Source: Domibacillus indicus
GTDB lineage: Bacteria; Bacillota; Bacilli; Bacillales; Domibacillaceae
Reading direction: 5' to 3'
Assembly (NCBI RefSeq): GCF_023715895.1
Contig: NZ_JAMBOO010000030.1
Location: 1-47,569 of the forward strand
DNA: 47,569 bases
Shown here: positions 11,731 through 18,981 of the stretch, piece after piece
How the letters are laid out: the number at the start of each line of letters is the position of its first letter
How positions within the stretch are numbered: the first letter of the stretch is position 1
Made by a program: the position numbers and the translations under genes
The notes under the pieces: generated by a model
Told to the model about the DNA's origin: nothing
Databases searched by the model: none
What the model saw: the letters and a program-made list of their open reading frames with translations, nothing else

Positions 11731-12636
11731 TTAGTGTAACAAAAACAGCATCAAGATGGCGGCCAAAGCGCCTGCCAGTACGAACCATTTTCCTGCCCAA
11801 AAGGTTTTTCTTTTTTGTCTTCCTGTTCTTGTCCTTGTTTTTGTTTTTGTTTTTGTTTTCGCAAAGCAGAGAAGCAATTCTCTTTTCATAGCGGAGGCAT
11901 TCTCATATTTGCCTGCAAATGCATTGAATAAAACAGGCTCAATCAGCTGCAGGGCTGGAGACGATTGAACGATGCTTTTTAGATCGTCGATATGCCCGAG
12001 TGCCCTTTGCACAGCCTGTTTATGAAGGAGGGAAACCGTGAGCACTGCCGCTCCAAACAAGTCATACGCGGGTTCAGCTCTTCTTGTTCCGGCCTGCCAT
12101 GCCGCCCGGTCATAAAGCGCTGTGTACTCTTTGATAGACCGCCCAAACTTTGTCATGCCTCCTACATCAACCGCCCGAATCGCTTTTTGGCTGACAACAA
12201 TGAAATTTTCCGGCTTCAAATCACCCATTACATGCCCCAGCCGATGAAGGGACTCCAAAAAGGTAAGAAGCCAGATTAATAAAATAATGGCCCATTCTTC
12301 TTTTTTGCCTTTTATAAATGTATGAAGCATCGGTCCATCAATGAACTCCATTAAAAAAAATGGATACACAGCACCCTCTTTTTCCAGATCGTCCGCTTCA
12401 ATGAAAAAAGGGCCGGGAGATGCTCCCCTGACCCGCTCAAGTGCTGTTAAAGCATTTGTCTCAGACGCAACAGAAGCGGAATCTGCAAATTTGAGTGCAG
12501 CTCGTCCAGCCGACCCTCTTACAAGATAAACAATTCCATTCGCTCCGCGGCCAATTTCCCGCTCGACTCGCCATACATGCCCCGTCCATTTTCCCTTAAT
12601 CTGTTCACCGGGGCTTGCTTCATATCGATTTTTCAT
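11731..12636 (-). CDS. yabT: YabT-type membrane Ser/Thr protein kinase
   Basis: B. subtilis YabT is a Hanks-type kinase of the forespore septum, activated by DNA, that phosphorylates RecA and AbrB. This 301-residue protein has a Gly-rich loop (GRGANGIV, residues 29-36), the ATP lysine (ALKF, Lys49), a catalytic loop written MGDLKPEN (Asp139, Asn144) instead of HRDLKPEN, and DVGG (157-160) in place of DFG. A basic Lys/Thr and Arg/Thr linker (about 257-275) precedes one C-terminal membrane helix (about 281-300). The linker is encoded by a hexanucleotide repeat. It overlaps yabS by 17 nt. Confidence 0.9.
   Translation of the reverse strand: MKNRYEASPGEQIKGKWTGHVWRVEREIGRGANGIVYLVRGSAGRAALKFADSASVASETNALTALERVRGASPGPFFIEADDLEKEGAVYPFFLMEFIDGPMLHTFIKGKKEEWAIILLIWLLTFLESLHRLGHVMGDLKPENFIVVSQKAIRAVDVGGMTKFGRSIKEYTALYDRAAWQAGTRRAEPAYDLFGAAVLTVSLLHKQAVQRALGHIDDLKSIVQSSPALQLIEPVLFNAFAGKYENASAMKRELLLCFAKTKTKTKTRTRTGRQKRKTFWAGKWFVLAGALAAILMLFLLH
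11828..11861 (-). repeat. Hexanucleotide repeat in yabT linker
   Basis: About five tandem copies of a 6-bp unit (TTTTTG on the plus strand, with degenerate outer copies) encode a Lys-Thr/Arg-Thr dipeptide repeat. Each unit is exactly two codons, so slippage would change the length of the basic linker without breaking the frame. Confidence 0.8.
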
Positions 12637-13321
12637 CGTATTCGCTCATTTCCATAAAGGAAGACAGCGCCTGGCGAATAGCCGGCCCAGTCGGTGTGAT
12701 ACCTCCAGACAGAAGCTGCGGAAATGACTCTGCTAATTTACCGGCATCGTTGGTCCAGCCAATCCGCTCTTCTGCTGCACTATATTTCCCTGGAAATGTC
12801 CAAAGCGAAAAAGAAGATGGACCGATACGTGACTGCATTGACATTGAAAGATCATACAGCGCTTCTTTTACTGCCGGCAGCTTTAACTTCATACTGGCAC
12901 TCATATCTGTCAGAACGAGCAGCTCAAGCGCTGCTTCTTCGCTAATGTCCTCCACCTTTTCGGCAATCTCGCTTCTTGTAGCCGGCGGCAGAGACTCAAC
13001 GTTCGCTTCTTTGTTTAAAATACCGCGCAGTTCTTCGTTAATAATGCTGTAAATAGTGCCTGTCATCGCCTGCCTTGTCACATTTACCACGGTCTCTGAC
13101 AGGGCCGCTGCCTGCACAATCCGGCTTTCTCCCCCTCCCGCTTTAGCGATCGCTTCAATCTCAGCAAGTCCTGGATCCGTTCCGTTTCCATCGATAATCC
13201 CAATCACATTGACGGTAATACCACGCCGCCGGGCAAAAGCGGCCATCATTGCTGGATCTTCCCCTGTATTCGAACAGCCGTCCGTCAGTAAAAGCAATTG
13301 CCTCATCGTGCCCATTTTCAT
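12620..13321 (-). CDS. yabS: YabS-like von Willebrand factor A protein
   Basis: This 233-residue protein, conserved next to spoIIE and the yabT kinase in Bacillus, has no proven function. It begins with LLLLTDGCSNTG and carries a MIDAS-type DMSAS motif near residue 148 followed by a TPTGP loop near residue 208, as in VWA metal-binding domains. No signal peptide or membrane segment is visible, so it should be cytosolic. The ATG at 13321 is preceded by GAAAGGCGGG. The gene is 53 bp after spoIIE and its end overlaps yabT, which suggests cotranscription. Confidence 0.88.
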   Translation of the reverse strand: MKMGTMRQLLLLTDGCSNTGEDPAMMAAFARRRGITVNVIGIIDGNGTDPGLAEIEAIAKAGGGESRIVQAAALSETVVNVTRQAMTGTIYSIINEELRGILNKEANVESLPPATRSEIAEKVEDISEEAALELLVLTDMSASMKLKLPAVKEALYDLSMSMQSRIGPSSFSLWTFPGKYSAAEERIGWTNDAGKLAESFPQLLSGGITPTGPAIRQALSSFMEMSEYDEKSI

Positions 13322-13374
13322 GATTACGCCCGCCTTTCACTCGTTTTCTTCATATTCGACTGAAAAGGGGAATT

Positions 13375-15849
13375 TTATACAGCCCGGCGTCTTGCAGACC
13401 GTTTTTTTGTTTTTGCAGACGGCTCAATGTCATAAATAGGAATGGCCGCCCATTCCGGTACATTGTGTTCAACACGTGCTACACAAAGCGTCATATCATC
13501 CCGGATTTCATTGGACTGCGCCCGCATCACTTCATCCATTAATAAATCAGCAAACGCCTGCGGATCATTGGTTTCAATTGATTTAATTTTTCTCTTCATC
13601 CATACGTCGGCGTTTTCGATAAATTCAGGTCCTTCAAACACACCATCACTCATCGTAATCAGTAAATCTCCCGACTTCAGCTGTTCATGAACCGTCTCCA
13701 CTTCAAGCTGCTGTAAAATACCAATCGGCACATTGCCGGCTTCTACTTTGATGACCTGGCTGCCCCGTTTAATAAAGCTTGGTGAGGAACCGACTTTCAA
13801 GAAGACCGTGCGGGCATCCTGCAAATCAATAATCGCCAAATCAAGCGTAGAAAACACCTCATCATTCGTCCGAAGAGAAAGAATCGAATTAATCGACTTT
13901 ACAGCTACTGTTTCTTCAATGCCTGACTGAAGAATTTGCTTCAGCAGGCTGATCGTTGCGCTGCTCTCGTCGTGGGCCCGTCCTCCATTTCCCATTCCAT
14001 CACTGATCGCCAGAGCAAATTTTCCTGTCCCGATTTCAATAGCAGAAAAGGAGTCCCCTGAAATTAAGCCGCCGCCTTTTGCTGCATGGGCAAGGCCTGT
14101 TACAACGCGAAAAGCTTTAGCCGAACGAAACACGCTCCGAACACCGGAGCCATCCTGCTGCTCGTCCACCACAATGATGTATTCGTTCAGCAGGTCAGAA
14201 AGAATCGGTGCGATAATTTTCTCGCTCTCTCCGTGCACTTTTGAATGAGGAAGCGTCATCTCAATATCGATCGCACCTTTTTGAACACTAAAAACACTGA
14301 TATCCGTGATTTCCATTCCAAACGATTCAATGGCTGTTGTGATTTTTTCTTCCTGGGAAATATGTGTTTCTTCCTCCCGTTTCATTTCAGCAGCAAAATC
14401 CTGCATCACTTTTGAAACGCCTTCAAGCTGATCAGCGACAATTGTCCGGCTCTCTCTCATTTGCTGCTTCAGCTTTTTGTTTGCCCGGTAATAGGTCAGC
14501 TGCGAGCGAATCTCCGCTTCAACCCTGGCTGGACGGAAACAGTATTGCTCCAGCTCTTTTGCTAAATGAGGAGAAAGCGCGTCAGCCCCTTGATCGGCGT
14601 CTTCCAATATATCTTTCATCAGCTTGTACGTTTCATCAAACTGATGGGCCCAGCACTGCTCTTTCTTAAAGCAGGTCTGACACGTTTTCTCTGTGATTCC
14701 GCTGAGGAACAGGTCCACTTCCCGTTCAGCGGTTTCATGAAAATGGCCCGACTGAGAAAAGCTTTTTGAAAGCGCATCAAATAAATCCGAAAACTGTTCC
14801 ATCCGATTGGCTGTCACATCCCGTACTTTCCGCAGGTAGCGCTGCTGCTCAATCGAATGTTCGGTTGTGCCTGGTATTAATTTTGACAGGTGGTCTGTCC
14901 AGGCTTTTGGCGTTAAACATAACAGGACAGCCGCAATGGCTGATTCGTATAAGGCATCCATATTGGTCAGGCTGCCTTCTCCATAAAAACCAGCAAGGAC
15001 AGTGGCTGTCATCAAGCCCGCAATCGCACCGCCCCTCCTCCACTCTTTAAATAGCCCCCCGAGCAGGCCCGCAAAAGCCAGGATGCTCATTTCATGAAAA
15101 TCATTTACGCCCGAAAGGCTTAAGACCAGTCCGCTGACCACACCCGCTGCCGATCCAAATGCGGCACCAGATAAAAAAGAAACCACTGTAACTAAATAGC
15201 GGGCAGCAATATGATCAGCTTCCAGCCCCCCAACCACCCAGCCGGCCATACCGGTCGCGGCAGAAGCGAAAACAATTAACAAGCTGATCCATTCTTCCGT
15301 TTTCAATGTCCGAATTCGTCCGGAGAGGGATAAAAACGGCATACACTGCATAAAGATAAGCGACAGCACAAACGCAAGTGAGGCCTCTACAGCCGCCAGC
15401 ACCAGATCATACGCAGGCACAAACTGGGATCCGTTTATAATATAAGAAAAAACACTTTTCACAGCGAGTGTTGTAAAAAAAACAAAGAATGGAACAGGCG
15501 TTATTTCTCCCTTATGAAGGGATCGAAACACCCGATGAACGATCAGAAAGCAAAATAATAAAGTGAAAGCCACTGATGCTTGAATAGGCGAAATCGTAAG
15601 CGCTCCGGCTAGTATAGCTAAAAATACCCGAGGGGCGACTTCTTTCTTCAACATAAAGACGGCCGCAAAAAAGGCAAGCGCGAATGGCGACAGCTGCGAA
15701 AGCAGCAGTGCCCGTCCAAACAAAAAGCCGGCCGGCACTAAAATCCATCCACGATCCAGCAAAACAAAGGCCGTTTTTCCTGCAAACCCTTTTCCCCATC
15801 CATGGCCTAGAACCGCTTCTCCTGTCATTCCCAGCTCCGCTCTTTGCAC
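13375..15849 (-). CDS. spoIIE: Stage II sporulation protein E, PP2C phosphatase
   Basis: SpoIIE dephosphorylates SpoIIAA-P in the forespore to release SigF and helps build the asymmetric septum by binding FtsZ. The 824-residue protein has a hydrophobic N-terminal region of about ten membrane segments (roughly residues 30-330), a central coiled FtsZ/oligomerisation region, and a C-terminal PP2C domain with EIGTGKFALAISDGMGNG near residue 610 and TMSDGVFEG near residue 735. The start is a GTG with GGGAG upstream. A Spo0A-type promoter lies directly before it. Length and domain order match the B. subtilis protein. Confidence 0.97.
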   Translation of the reverse strand: MQRAELGMTGEAVLGHGWGKGFAGKTAFVLLDRGWILVPAGFLFGRALLLSQLSPFALAFFAAVFMLKKEVAPRVFLAILAGALTISPIQASVAFTLLFCFLIVHRVFRSLHKGEITPVPFFVFFTTLAVKSVFSYIINGSQFVPAYDLVLAAVEASLAFVLSLIFMQCMPFLSLSGRIRTLKTEEWISLLIVFASAATGMAGWVVGGLEADHIAARYLVTVVSFLSGAAFGSAAGVVSGLVLSLSGVNDFHEMSILAFAGLLGGLFKEWRRGGAIAGLMTATVLAGFYGEGSLTNMDALYESAIAAVLLCLTPKAWTDHLSKLIPGTTEHSIEQQRYLRKVRDVTANRMEQFSDLFDALSKSFSQSGHFHETAEREVDLFLSGITEKTCQTCFKKEQCWAHQFDETYKLMKDILEDADQGADALSPHLAKELEQYCFRPARVEAEIRSQLTYYRANKKLKQQMRESRTIVADQLEGVSKVMQDFAAEMKREEETHISQEEKITTAIESFGMEITDISVFSVQKGAIDIEMTLPHSKVHGESEKIIAPILSDLLNEYIIVVDEQQDGSGVRSVFRSAKAFRVVTGLAHAAKGGGLISGDSFSAIEIGTGKFALAISDGMGNGGRAHDESSATISLLKQILQSGIEETVAVKSINSILSLRTNDEVFSTLDLAIIDLQDARTVFLKVGSSPSFIKRGSQVIKVEAGNVPIGILQQLEVETVHEQLKSGDLLITMSDGVFEGPEFIENADVWMKRKIKSIETNDPQAFADLLMDEVMRAQSNEIRDDMTLCVARVEHNVPEWAAIPIYDIEPSAKTKKRSARRRAV

Positions 15850-15879
15850 AATACCACTCCCTTTTAATCGTTATCGAGA

Positions 15880-15912
15880 AGTATAAAAGATTGATTGTTA
15901 AAACTTTGTCAA
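15880..15912 (-). promoter_or_regulatory. spoIIE promoter, SigA with 21-bp spacer
   Basis: On the minus strand, a perfect -35 TTGACA (15907-15912) and -10 TATACT (15880-15885) are separated by 21 bp. This over-long spacer is the known hallmark of the Spo0A~P-activated spoIIE promoter of B. subtilis. Confidence 0.85.
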
Positions 15913-15938
15913 ACGAAGGAAATAGGCAAGAAAAATCG

Positions 15939-15946
15939 TTCGACAA
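15939..15946 (-). promoter_or_regulatory. Spo0A box upstream of spoIIE
   Basis: A perfect TTGTCGAA (consensus TGNCGAA) on the minus strand lies 26 bp upstream of the spoIIE -35. A near match, TTGTCAAA, overlaps the -35 itself on the plus strand at 15906-15913. Confidence 0.75.
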
Positions 15947-15976
15947 AATTAGAATGAAAAAATTTCGGAAATAGTG

Positions 15977-16005
15977 TTGACTTTTTTTCGCCCCGCCATT
16001 ATTAT
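15977..16005 (+). promoter_or_regulatory. Promoter of tRNA-Met/tRNA-Glu
   Basis: Plus-strand -35 TTGACT is at 15977-15982 and -10 TATTAT is at 16000-16005, with a 17-bp spacer. It ends 32 bp before tRNA-Met and stands back to back with the spoIIE control region. Confidence 0.8.
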
Positions 16006-16037
16006 AGATTTTGTGCTGTTACAGACAACCACAACTT

Positions 16038-16111
16038 GGCGGTGTAGCTCAGCTGGCTAGAGCGTACGGTTCATACCCGTGAGGTCGGGGGTTCGATCCC
16101 CTCCGCCGCTA
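16038..16111 (+). tRNA. tRNA-Met (CAT), elongator type
   Basis: This 74-nt cloverleaf has acceptor GGCGGTG pairing with CGCCGCT through two G-U wobbles. The D-arm is GCTC-AGCTGGCTA-GAGC, the anticodon arm TACGG-TTCATAC-CCGTG, and the T-arm GGGGG-TTCGATC-CCCTC, with discriminator A. G1 is paired with U72 (wobble), unlike the unpaired C1-A72 of bacterial initiators, so this is the elongator. The 3' CCA is not encoded. A tRNA-Met next to spoIIE is also found in B. subtilis. Confidence 0.96.
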
Positions 16112-16134
16112 TAAAAAAGAGCTGAAACGATTGT

Positions 16135-16183
16135 CCAGCTCCAACAGACGTAAGACATCACTGCTTACAACTTGAGGAGCTGG
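16135..16183 (+). repeat. Stem-loop between the two tRNAs, possible dispersed repeat
   Basis: CCAGCTCC (16135-16142) and GGAGCTGG (16176-16183) form an 8-bp outer stem. GTAAG (16150-16154) and CTTAC (16164-16168) can form an inner stem. The element fills most of the 105-nt gap between the tRNAs and has no U-tract. It resembles the intergenic CCAGCTCC... repeats I recall from several Bacillaceae genomes; only one copy is visible here. Confidence 0.45.
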
Positions 16184-16216
16184 CCGTTAAAGCCAGACAC
16201 ACTTTATTTCTATAAT

Positions 16217-16288
16217 GGCCCCTTGGTCAAGCGGTTAAGACACCGCCCTTTCACGGCGGTAACACGGGTTCGAATCCCGTAGGGGTCA
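16217..16288 (+). tRNA. tRNA-Glu (TTC)
   Basis: This 72-nt cloverleaf has acceptor GGCCCCT pairing with AGGGGTC. The anticodon arm is CCGCC-CTTTCAC-GGCGG with anticodon TTC, and the T-arm is ACGGG-TTCGAAT-CCCGT, with discriminator A. CCA is not encoded. It is probably cotranscribed with tRNA-Met and followed by a terminator. Confidence 0.97.
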
Positions 16289-16298
16289 TACAGCAAAA

Positions 16299-16334
16299 AG
16301 ATTGGCAGGCAAAAGCTTGCCGGTCTTTTTTTTG
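16299..16334 (+). terminator. Terminator after tRNA-Glu
   Basis: A 12-bp stem with a few G-U pairs (16299-16310 with 16315-16326) and a 4-nt A loop is followed by a run of T on the plus strand. An A-run upstream means it can also end the convergent epimerase transcript. Confidence 0.85.
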
Positions 16335-16360
16335 CTTTTTTCGAATATTTAAAGAGGATA

Positions 16361-17452
16361 CTATGTCCCCTTTTCTTTACCATCTTTTAAAAAGTGATAG
16401 CCAATGCCCGGCTGTTTACTCAGCATAATCGCCGGTCCGTTAAAAGGAAAATCTTTTACGCGGCTTTCCTCAAGCCACAGCGGCGCATCCAGATCGATTT
16501 TTTTAATATTTGGATGGGCAGCGGCCAAGTGAGCAGCAGCCATCACGCTAATACTGCTTTCCATCATGCTTCCGATCATACAGGGAACTCCGCCTGCCTG
16601 TGCAATGTCTGCGATTTGCAAAGCTCTCACAATACCTCCTGTTTTCATCAGCTTAATATTCAGCCAATCTACCGCTTTTCTTTGCACGAGCTCCATTGCC
16701 TGCTCAGGCGAAAAAACACTTTCATCTGCCATAATCGGCGTTTCAACACGGTCTGTTACATATTTCAAAGCCTCCAGATCTCCCGCTGCTACGGGCTGCT
16801 CAACCACTGCAATATTCAGTCCCTCATGCTGCCATCGGTGAATGATGCGCACGGCTTCTTTTTTTGTCCATCCTTGATTGGCATCCACGCGGATTTCAAT
16901 GGCTTCTCCAACGGCTTCACGAATAGCCGCAATCCTTTTAAGATCTTCGTCTGCATTCAGCCCGGCTTTTACTTTCAATGCAGTAAACCCGTTTTGAACA
17001 GCATCGACTGCATCCTTCACCATCATGCTGGTTTGATTGATGCTGATGGTCAGATCGTTTTGAAGGACGTTGGTTTTACCGCCAAACACTTGATAAAGCG
17101 GTATGTTCATTCCTTTAGCGTAAGCATCAAACAAAGCGATTTCTACAGCTGCTTTGGCACTCGTGTTTCCTACACAGGATTGCTGAACCGCTTGTGAGAG
17201 CGCCCTGATATCATTCACTTCTTTGCCTATCAGGAGGGGAGAGATGATCGTTTGAACAGCCGCTTCCATACTTTGAATTGAGTCTCCCGTAATCACCATC
17301 GTTGGTGCAGCAGACCCAATGCCTTCTGTCCCATCCTCCAGCAAAAGTCGAACTACTATAAACTCAATGGACGTAACCGTTCTTAATGCCGTAATAAACG
17401 GTTTTATTAATGCCGCAGAACGACGCTCAACGTATAGATGTTGAATAAGCAA
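16361..17452 (-). CDS. L-Ala-D/L-Glu (dipeptide) epimerase, enolase superfamily
   Basis: This cytosolic enzyme of the muconate lactonizing/enolase fold epimerises L-Ala-D-Glu from murein peptides to L-Ala-L-Glu so that it can be degraded. All diagnostic residues are seen in the 363-residue protein: KxK (Lys160, Lys162), metal ligands Asp190, Glu218 and Asp243, the second catalytic Lys267, and the dipeptide-binding Asp320-X-Asp322. These match the B. subtilis YkfB (AEE) residues with an offset of one. It starts with TTG, 8 nt after GAGGGA. B. subtilis keeps ykfB in the ykf-dpp peptide operon. Here the gene stands alone between yabR and the tRNAs, with terminators on both sides. Confidence 0.93.
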   Translation of the reverse strand: MLIQHLYVERRSAALIKPFITALRTVTSIEFIVVRLLLEDGTEGIGSAAPTMVITGDSIQSMEAAVQTIISPLLIGKEVNDIRALSQAVQQSCVGNTSAKAAVEIALFDAYAKGMNIPLYQVFGGKTNVLQNDLTISINQTSMMVKDAVDAVQNGFTALKVKAGLNADEDLKRIAAIREAVGEAIEIRVDANQGWTKKEAVRIIHRWQHEGLNIAVVEQPVAAGDLEALKYVTDRVETPIMADESVFSPEQAMELVQRKAVDWLNIKLMKTGGIVRALQIADIAQAGGVPCMIGSMMESSISVMAAAHLAAAHPNIKKIDLDAPLWLEESRVKDFPFNGPAIMLSKQPGIGYHFLKDGKEKGT

Positions 17453-17477
17453 AACGCAATCCCTCTTTTCCCCAATA

Positions 17478-17515
17478 AAAAATAAAAAAGCCCCGAATTA
17501 TAGTATTCGGGACTT
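17478..17515 (-). terminator. Terminator of yabR
   Basis: An 11-bp stem with one mismatch (17488-17498 with 17505-17515) is followed on the minus strand by a long T-rich tract. A perfect TATAAT (minus, 17497-17502) overlaps the loop and could be a -10 for the epimerase gene, but no good -35 is present. Confidence 0.85.
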
Positions 17516-17571
17516 TAAAAATAAGTGCTTATGCTTAGTACACATTTATTGAGATCGACAGGGAGCAAGCG

Positions 17572-18009
17572 TTATCCGCGTCTTCCGCCTCTTCCGCCTC
17601 GGCGTGAGTCTGTTTGACGCTTCAACGTTGAAATGCGTTCTTCGCTATCTTTCAAGAAACGGGCCATTTTCGATTCAAAGTTCTCGACAGGCGGCTGGCC
17701 GCCGCGCGGTCCTTTTTGACGGAAATCACCCTGGCGTTGTGGACGCGGACGATATTGCGTTTGCGGTGGCGGGTTATCTTTTGCTTTACGAATCGATAAG
17801 CCGATCTTACCGTCTTTCTCCACATTCAAAACTTTTACTTCCACTTCATCGCCAACAGTTAGATGGTCGTTGATGTCCTTGACGTAATTATCCGCCACTT
17901 CACTAATATGAACAAGACCCGTCGAACCTTCCGGCAATTGTACGAATGCGCCAAATTTTGTAATGCCGGTTACTTTACCCTGTAACTTGCTGCCCACTTC
18001 GATTGACAT
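17572..18009 (-). CDS. yabR: YabR-like S1 domain RNA-binding protein
   Basis: This 145-residue protein consists of one S1 (OB-fold) domain at residues 1-75, with GKVTGITKFGAFVQLPEGSTGLVHISE as the hallmark. A low-complexity Arg/Gly/Pro/Gln-rich tail ends in SRRGGRGGRRG. S1 domains bind single-stranded RNA; YabR in B. subtilis has no settled function, though association with ribosomes or RNA decay is often assumed. The ATG follows AGGAGG. It is monocistronic, with a perfect SigA promoter that overlaps the divIC terminator. The tail recalls RGG RNA-binding motifs. Confidence 0.93.
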   Translation of the reverse strand: MSIEVGSKLQGKVTGITKFGAFVQLPEGSTGLVHISEVADNYVKDINDHLTVGDEVEVKVLNVEKDGKIGLSIRKAKDNPPPQTQYRPRPQRQGDFRQKGPRGGQPPVENFESKMARFLKDSEERISTLKRQTDSRRGGRGGRRG

Positions 18010-18052
18010 AAAAAAATTGTTCCTCCTTAAAATTGTTCGAACTTTACTTATT

Positions 18053-18080
18053 ATTATAGTACGTAAAAAAAGCGTGTCAA
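18053..18080 (-). promoter_or_regulatory. yabR promoter (SigA), overlapping divIC terminator
   Basis: Both boxes are perfect consensus on the minus strand: TTGACA at 18075-18080 and TATAAT at 18053-18058, spacer 16 bp. The -35 is built into the 3' arm of the divIC terminator stem. Confidence 0.85.
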
Positions 18081-18093
18081 CATGACATGCTTT
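18065..18093 (-). terminator. Terminator of divIC
   Basis: An 11-bp stem with one A/C mismatch (18069-18079 with 18083-18093, 3-nt loop) is followed on the minus strand by seven T. Confidence 0.8.
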
Positions 18094-18098
18094 CTTTA

Positions 18099-18494
18099 CT
18101 ATTCTGTATCTTTGGCTTTTTCCTCATCTTCCGGAATATTAAAGAGAATTTCTCCATCTTCTGAATAAAAATATTCTTTCCGAGCAAGCTTCGCAATATA
18201 CTCATCATCCTGCAGCCGGACCAGCTCTTCCTCCGACTCTTTTTGCTGCTGCTTTAGTTCAGCCAGTGACTGTTTTGCTTTTGCCAGCTCTTCCTTCTTC
18301 TCATTTAAATTGCCCATTTGTGAAAACAAAGCAGATGACACCGTACCTAAAATGATCAATGCCACTACACCAAAAGCTGCCAGTCTGCGCATTAATTTCT
18401 GTTTATGCTTCATCTTAAACATTGATTTTCTTTCTTCACTTAGGACAAAGGCGTTTTTTAAGGAAGCTACTTTTTCTTTATTGAATCCGCGCAT
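18099..18494 (-). CDS. divIC: Cell-division protein DivIC (FtsB-like)
   Basis: DivIC is a bitopic septal protein that forms the FtsL-DivIB-DivIC complex and links the Z-ring to septal wall synthesis; in Bacillus it is essential. The 131-residue protein has a basic cytoplasmic N-terminus with MKHKQKLMRR, one membrane helix (about residues 38-57), then a coiled coil rich in Glu, Lys and Gln and an acidic C-terminus. The ATG at 18494 is chosen for GGAGG 7 nt upstream; the open frame extends upstream without an SD. It follows yabQ by 16 bp. Confidence 0.95.
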   Translation of the reverse strand: MRGFNKEKVASLKNAFVLSEERKSMFKMKHKQKLMRRLAAFGVVALIILGTVSSALFSQMGNLNEKKEELAKAKQSLAELKQQQKESEEELVRLQDDEYIAKLARKEYFYSEDGEILFNIPEDEEKAKDTE

Positions 18495-18510
18495 CAATGT
18501 TCCTCCGCTT

Positions 18511-18981
18511 TTATTTTTTCGGACGGCGTATAGCCGTCCATGGCCGCACAATCACTACCTTTACCAACCATGATAATAGAAACTTACTCATTCTGGCAAG
18601 AGAAAGGATACATTTTACGGCAAAAAGAAGCGGAGCAACAAGAAAGATACGGATGATTCCTGAAATCATTCGATACAAAAAACGAATCGAGAAAAAAAGA
18701 CCATCTACGAGCGGAAGAAAAAAACGTCGCAGGAATGTGCCATACATTAGGCAGCCGGCCGTCCAAAAAAGGAAAAAAGACGGCCGAACAATACCATCAT
18801 TTACTTTGTACAGGGAAGTGAACAGCAAGATCGCATACAAAATCCAAAACAATACATCTGTTACAAATACCAGACCGGTTTTTTTGGGACGAATACGGCG
18901 GTAGCATTCAAGCAGCAGCCCAAAACAAATGCCCATGCTGACCATCGCGAGAGCTGTATCAAATTGTACGTGAATATTCAT
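18511..18981 (-). CDS. yabQ: Spore cortex biosynthesis protein YabQ
   Basis: YabQ is a mother-cell membrane protein of the outer forespore membrane, required for spore cortex formation in B. subtilis. The 156-residue protein is very hydrophobic, with about four membrane segments (around 8-22, 37-57, 66-80 and 103-135) and a basic C-terminus ending in RRPKK. Its start overlaps the yabP stop by 4 nt, so the pair is translationally coupled. SigE control is expected from B. subtilis and agrees with the promoter seen before yabP. Confidence 0.92.
   Translation of the reverse strand: MNIHVQFDTALAMVSMGICFGLLLECYRRIRPKKTGLVFVTDVLFWILYAILLFTSLYKVNDGIVRPSFFLFWTAGCLMYGTFLRRFFLPLVDGLFFSIRFLYRMISGIIRIFLVAPLLFAVKCILSLARMSKFLLSWLVKVVIVRPWTAIRRPKK

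Noticed and set aside
11761-11900. Repeat-rich stretch in yabT considered as a CRISPR or mobile repeat
   Set aside because: The units are only 6 bp, contiguous, and in frame with the coding sequence; there are no spacers.
16394-17197. A 267-codon plus-strand open frame opposite the epimerase gene
   Set aside because: It is rich in Cys, His and Phe, has no recognisable domain or ribosome binding site, and lies fully antisense to a gene with all catalytic residues.
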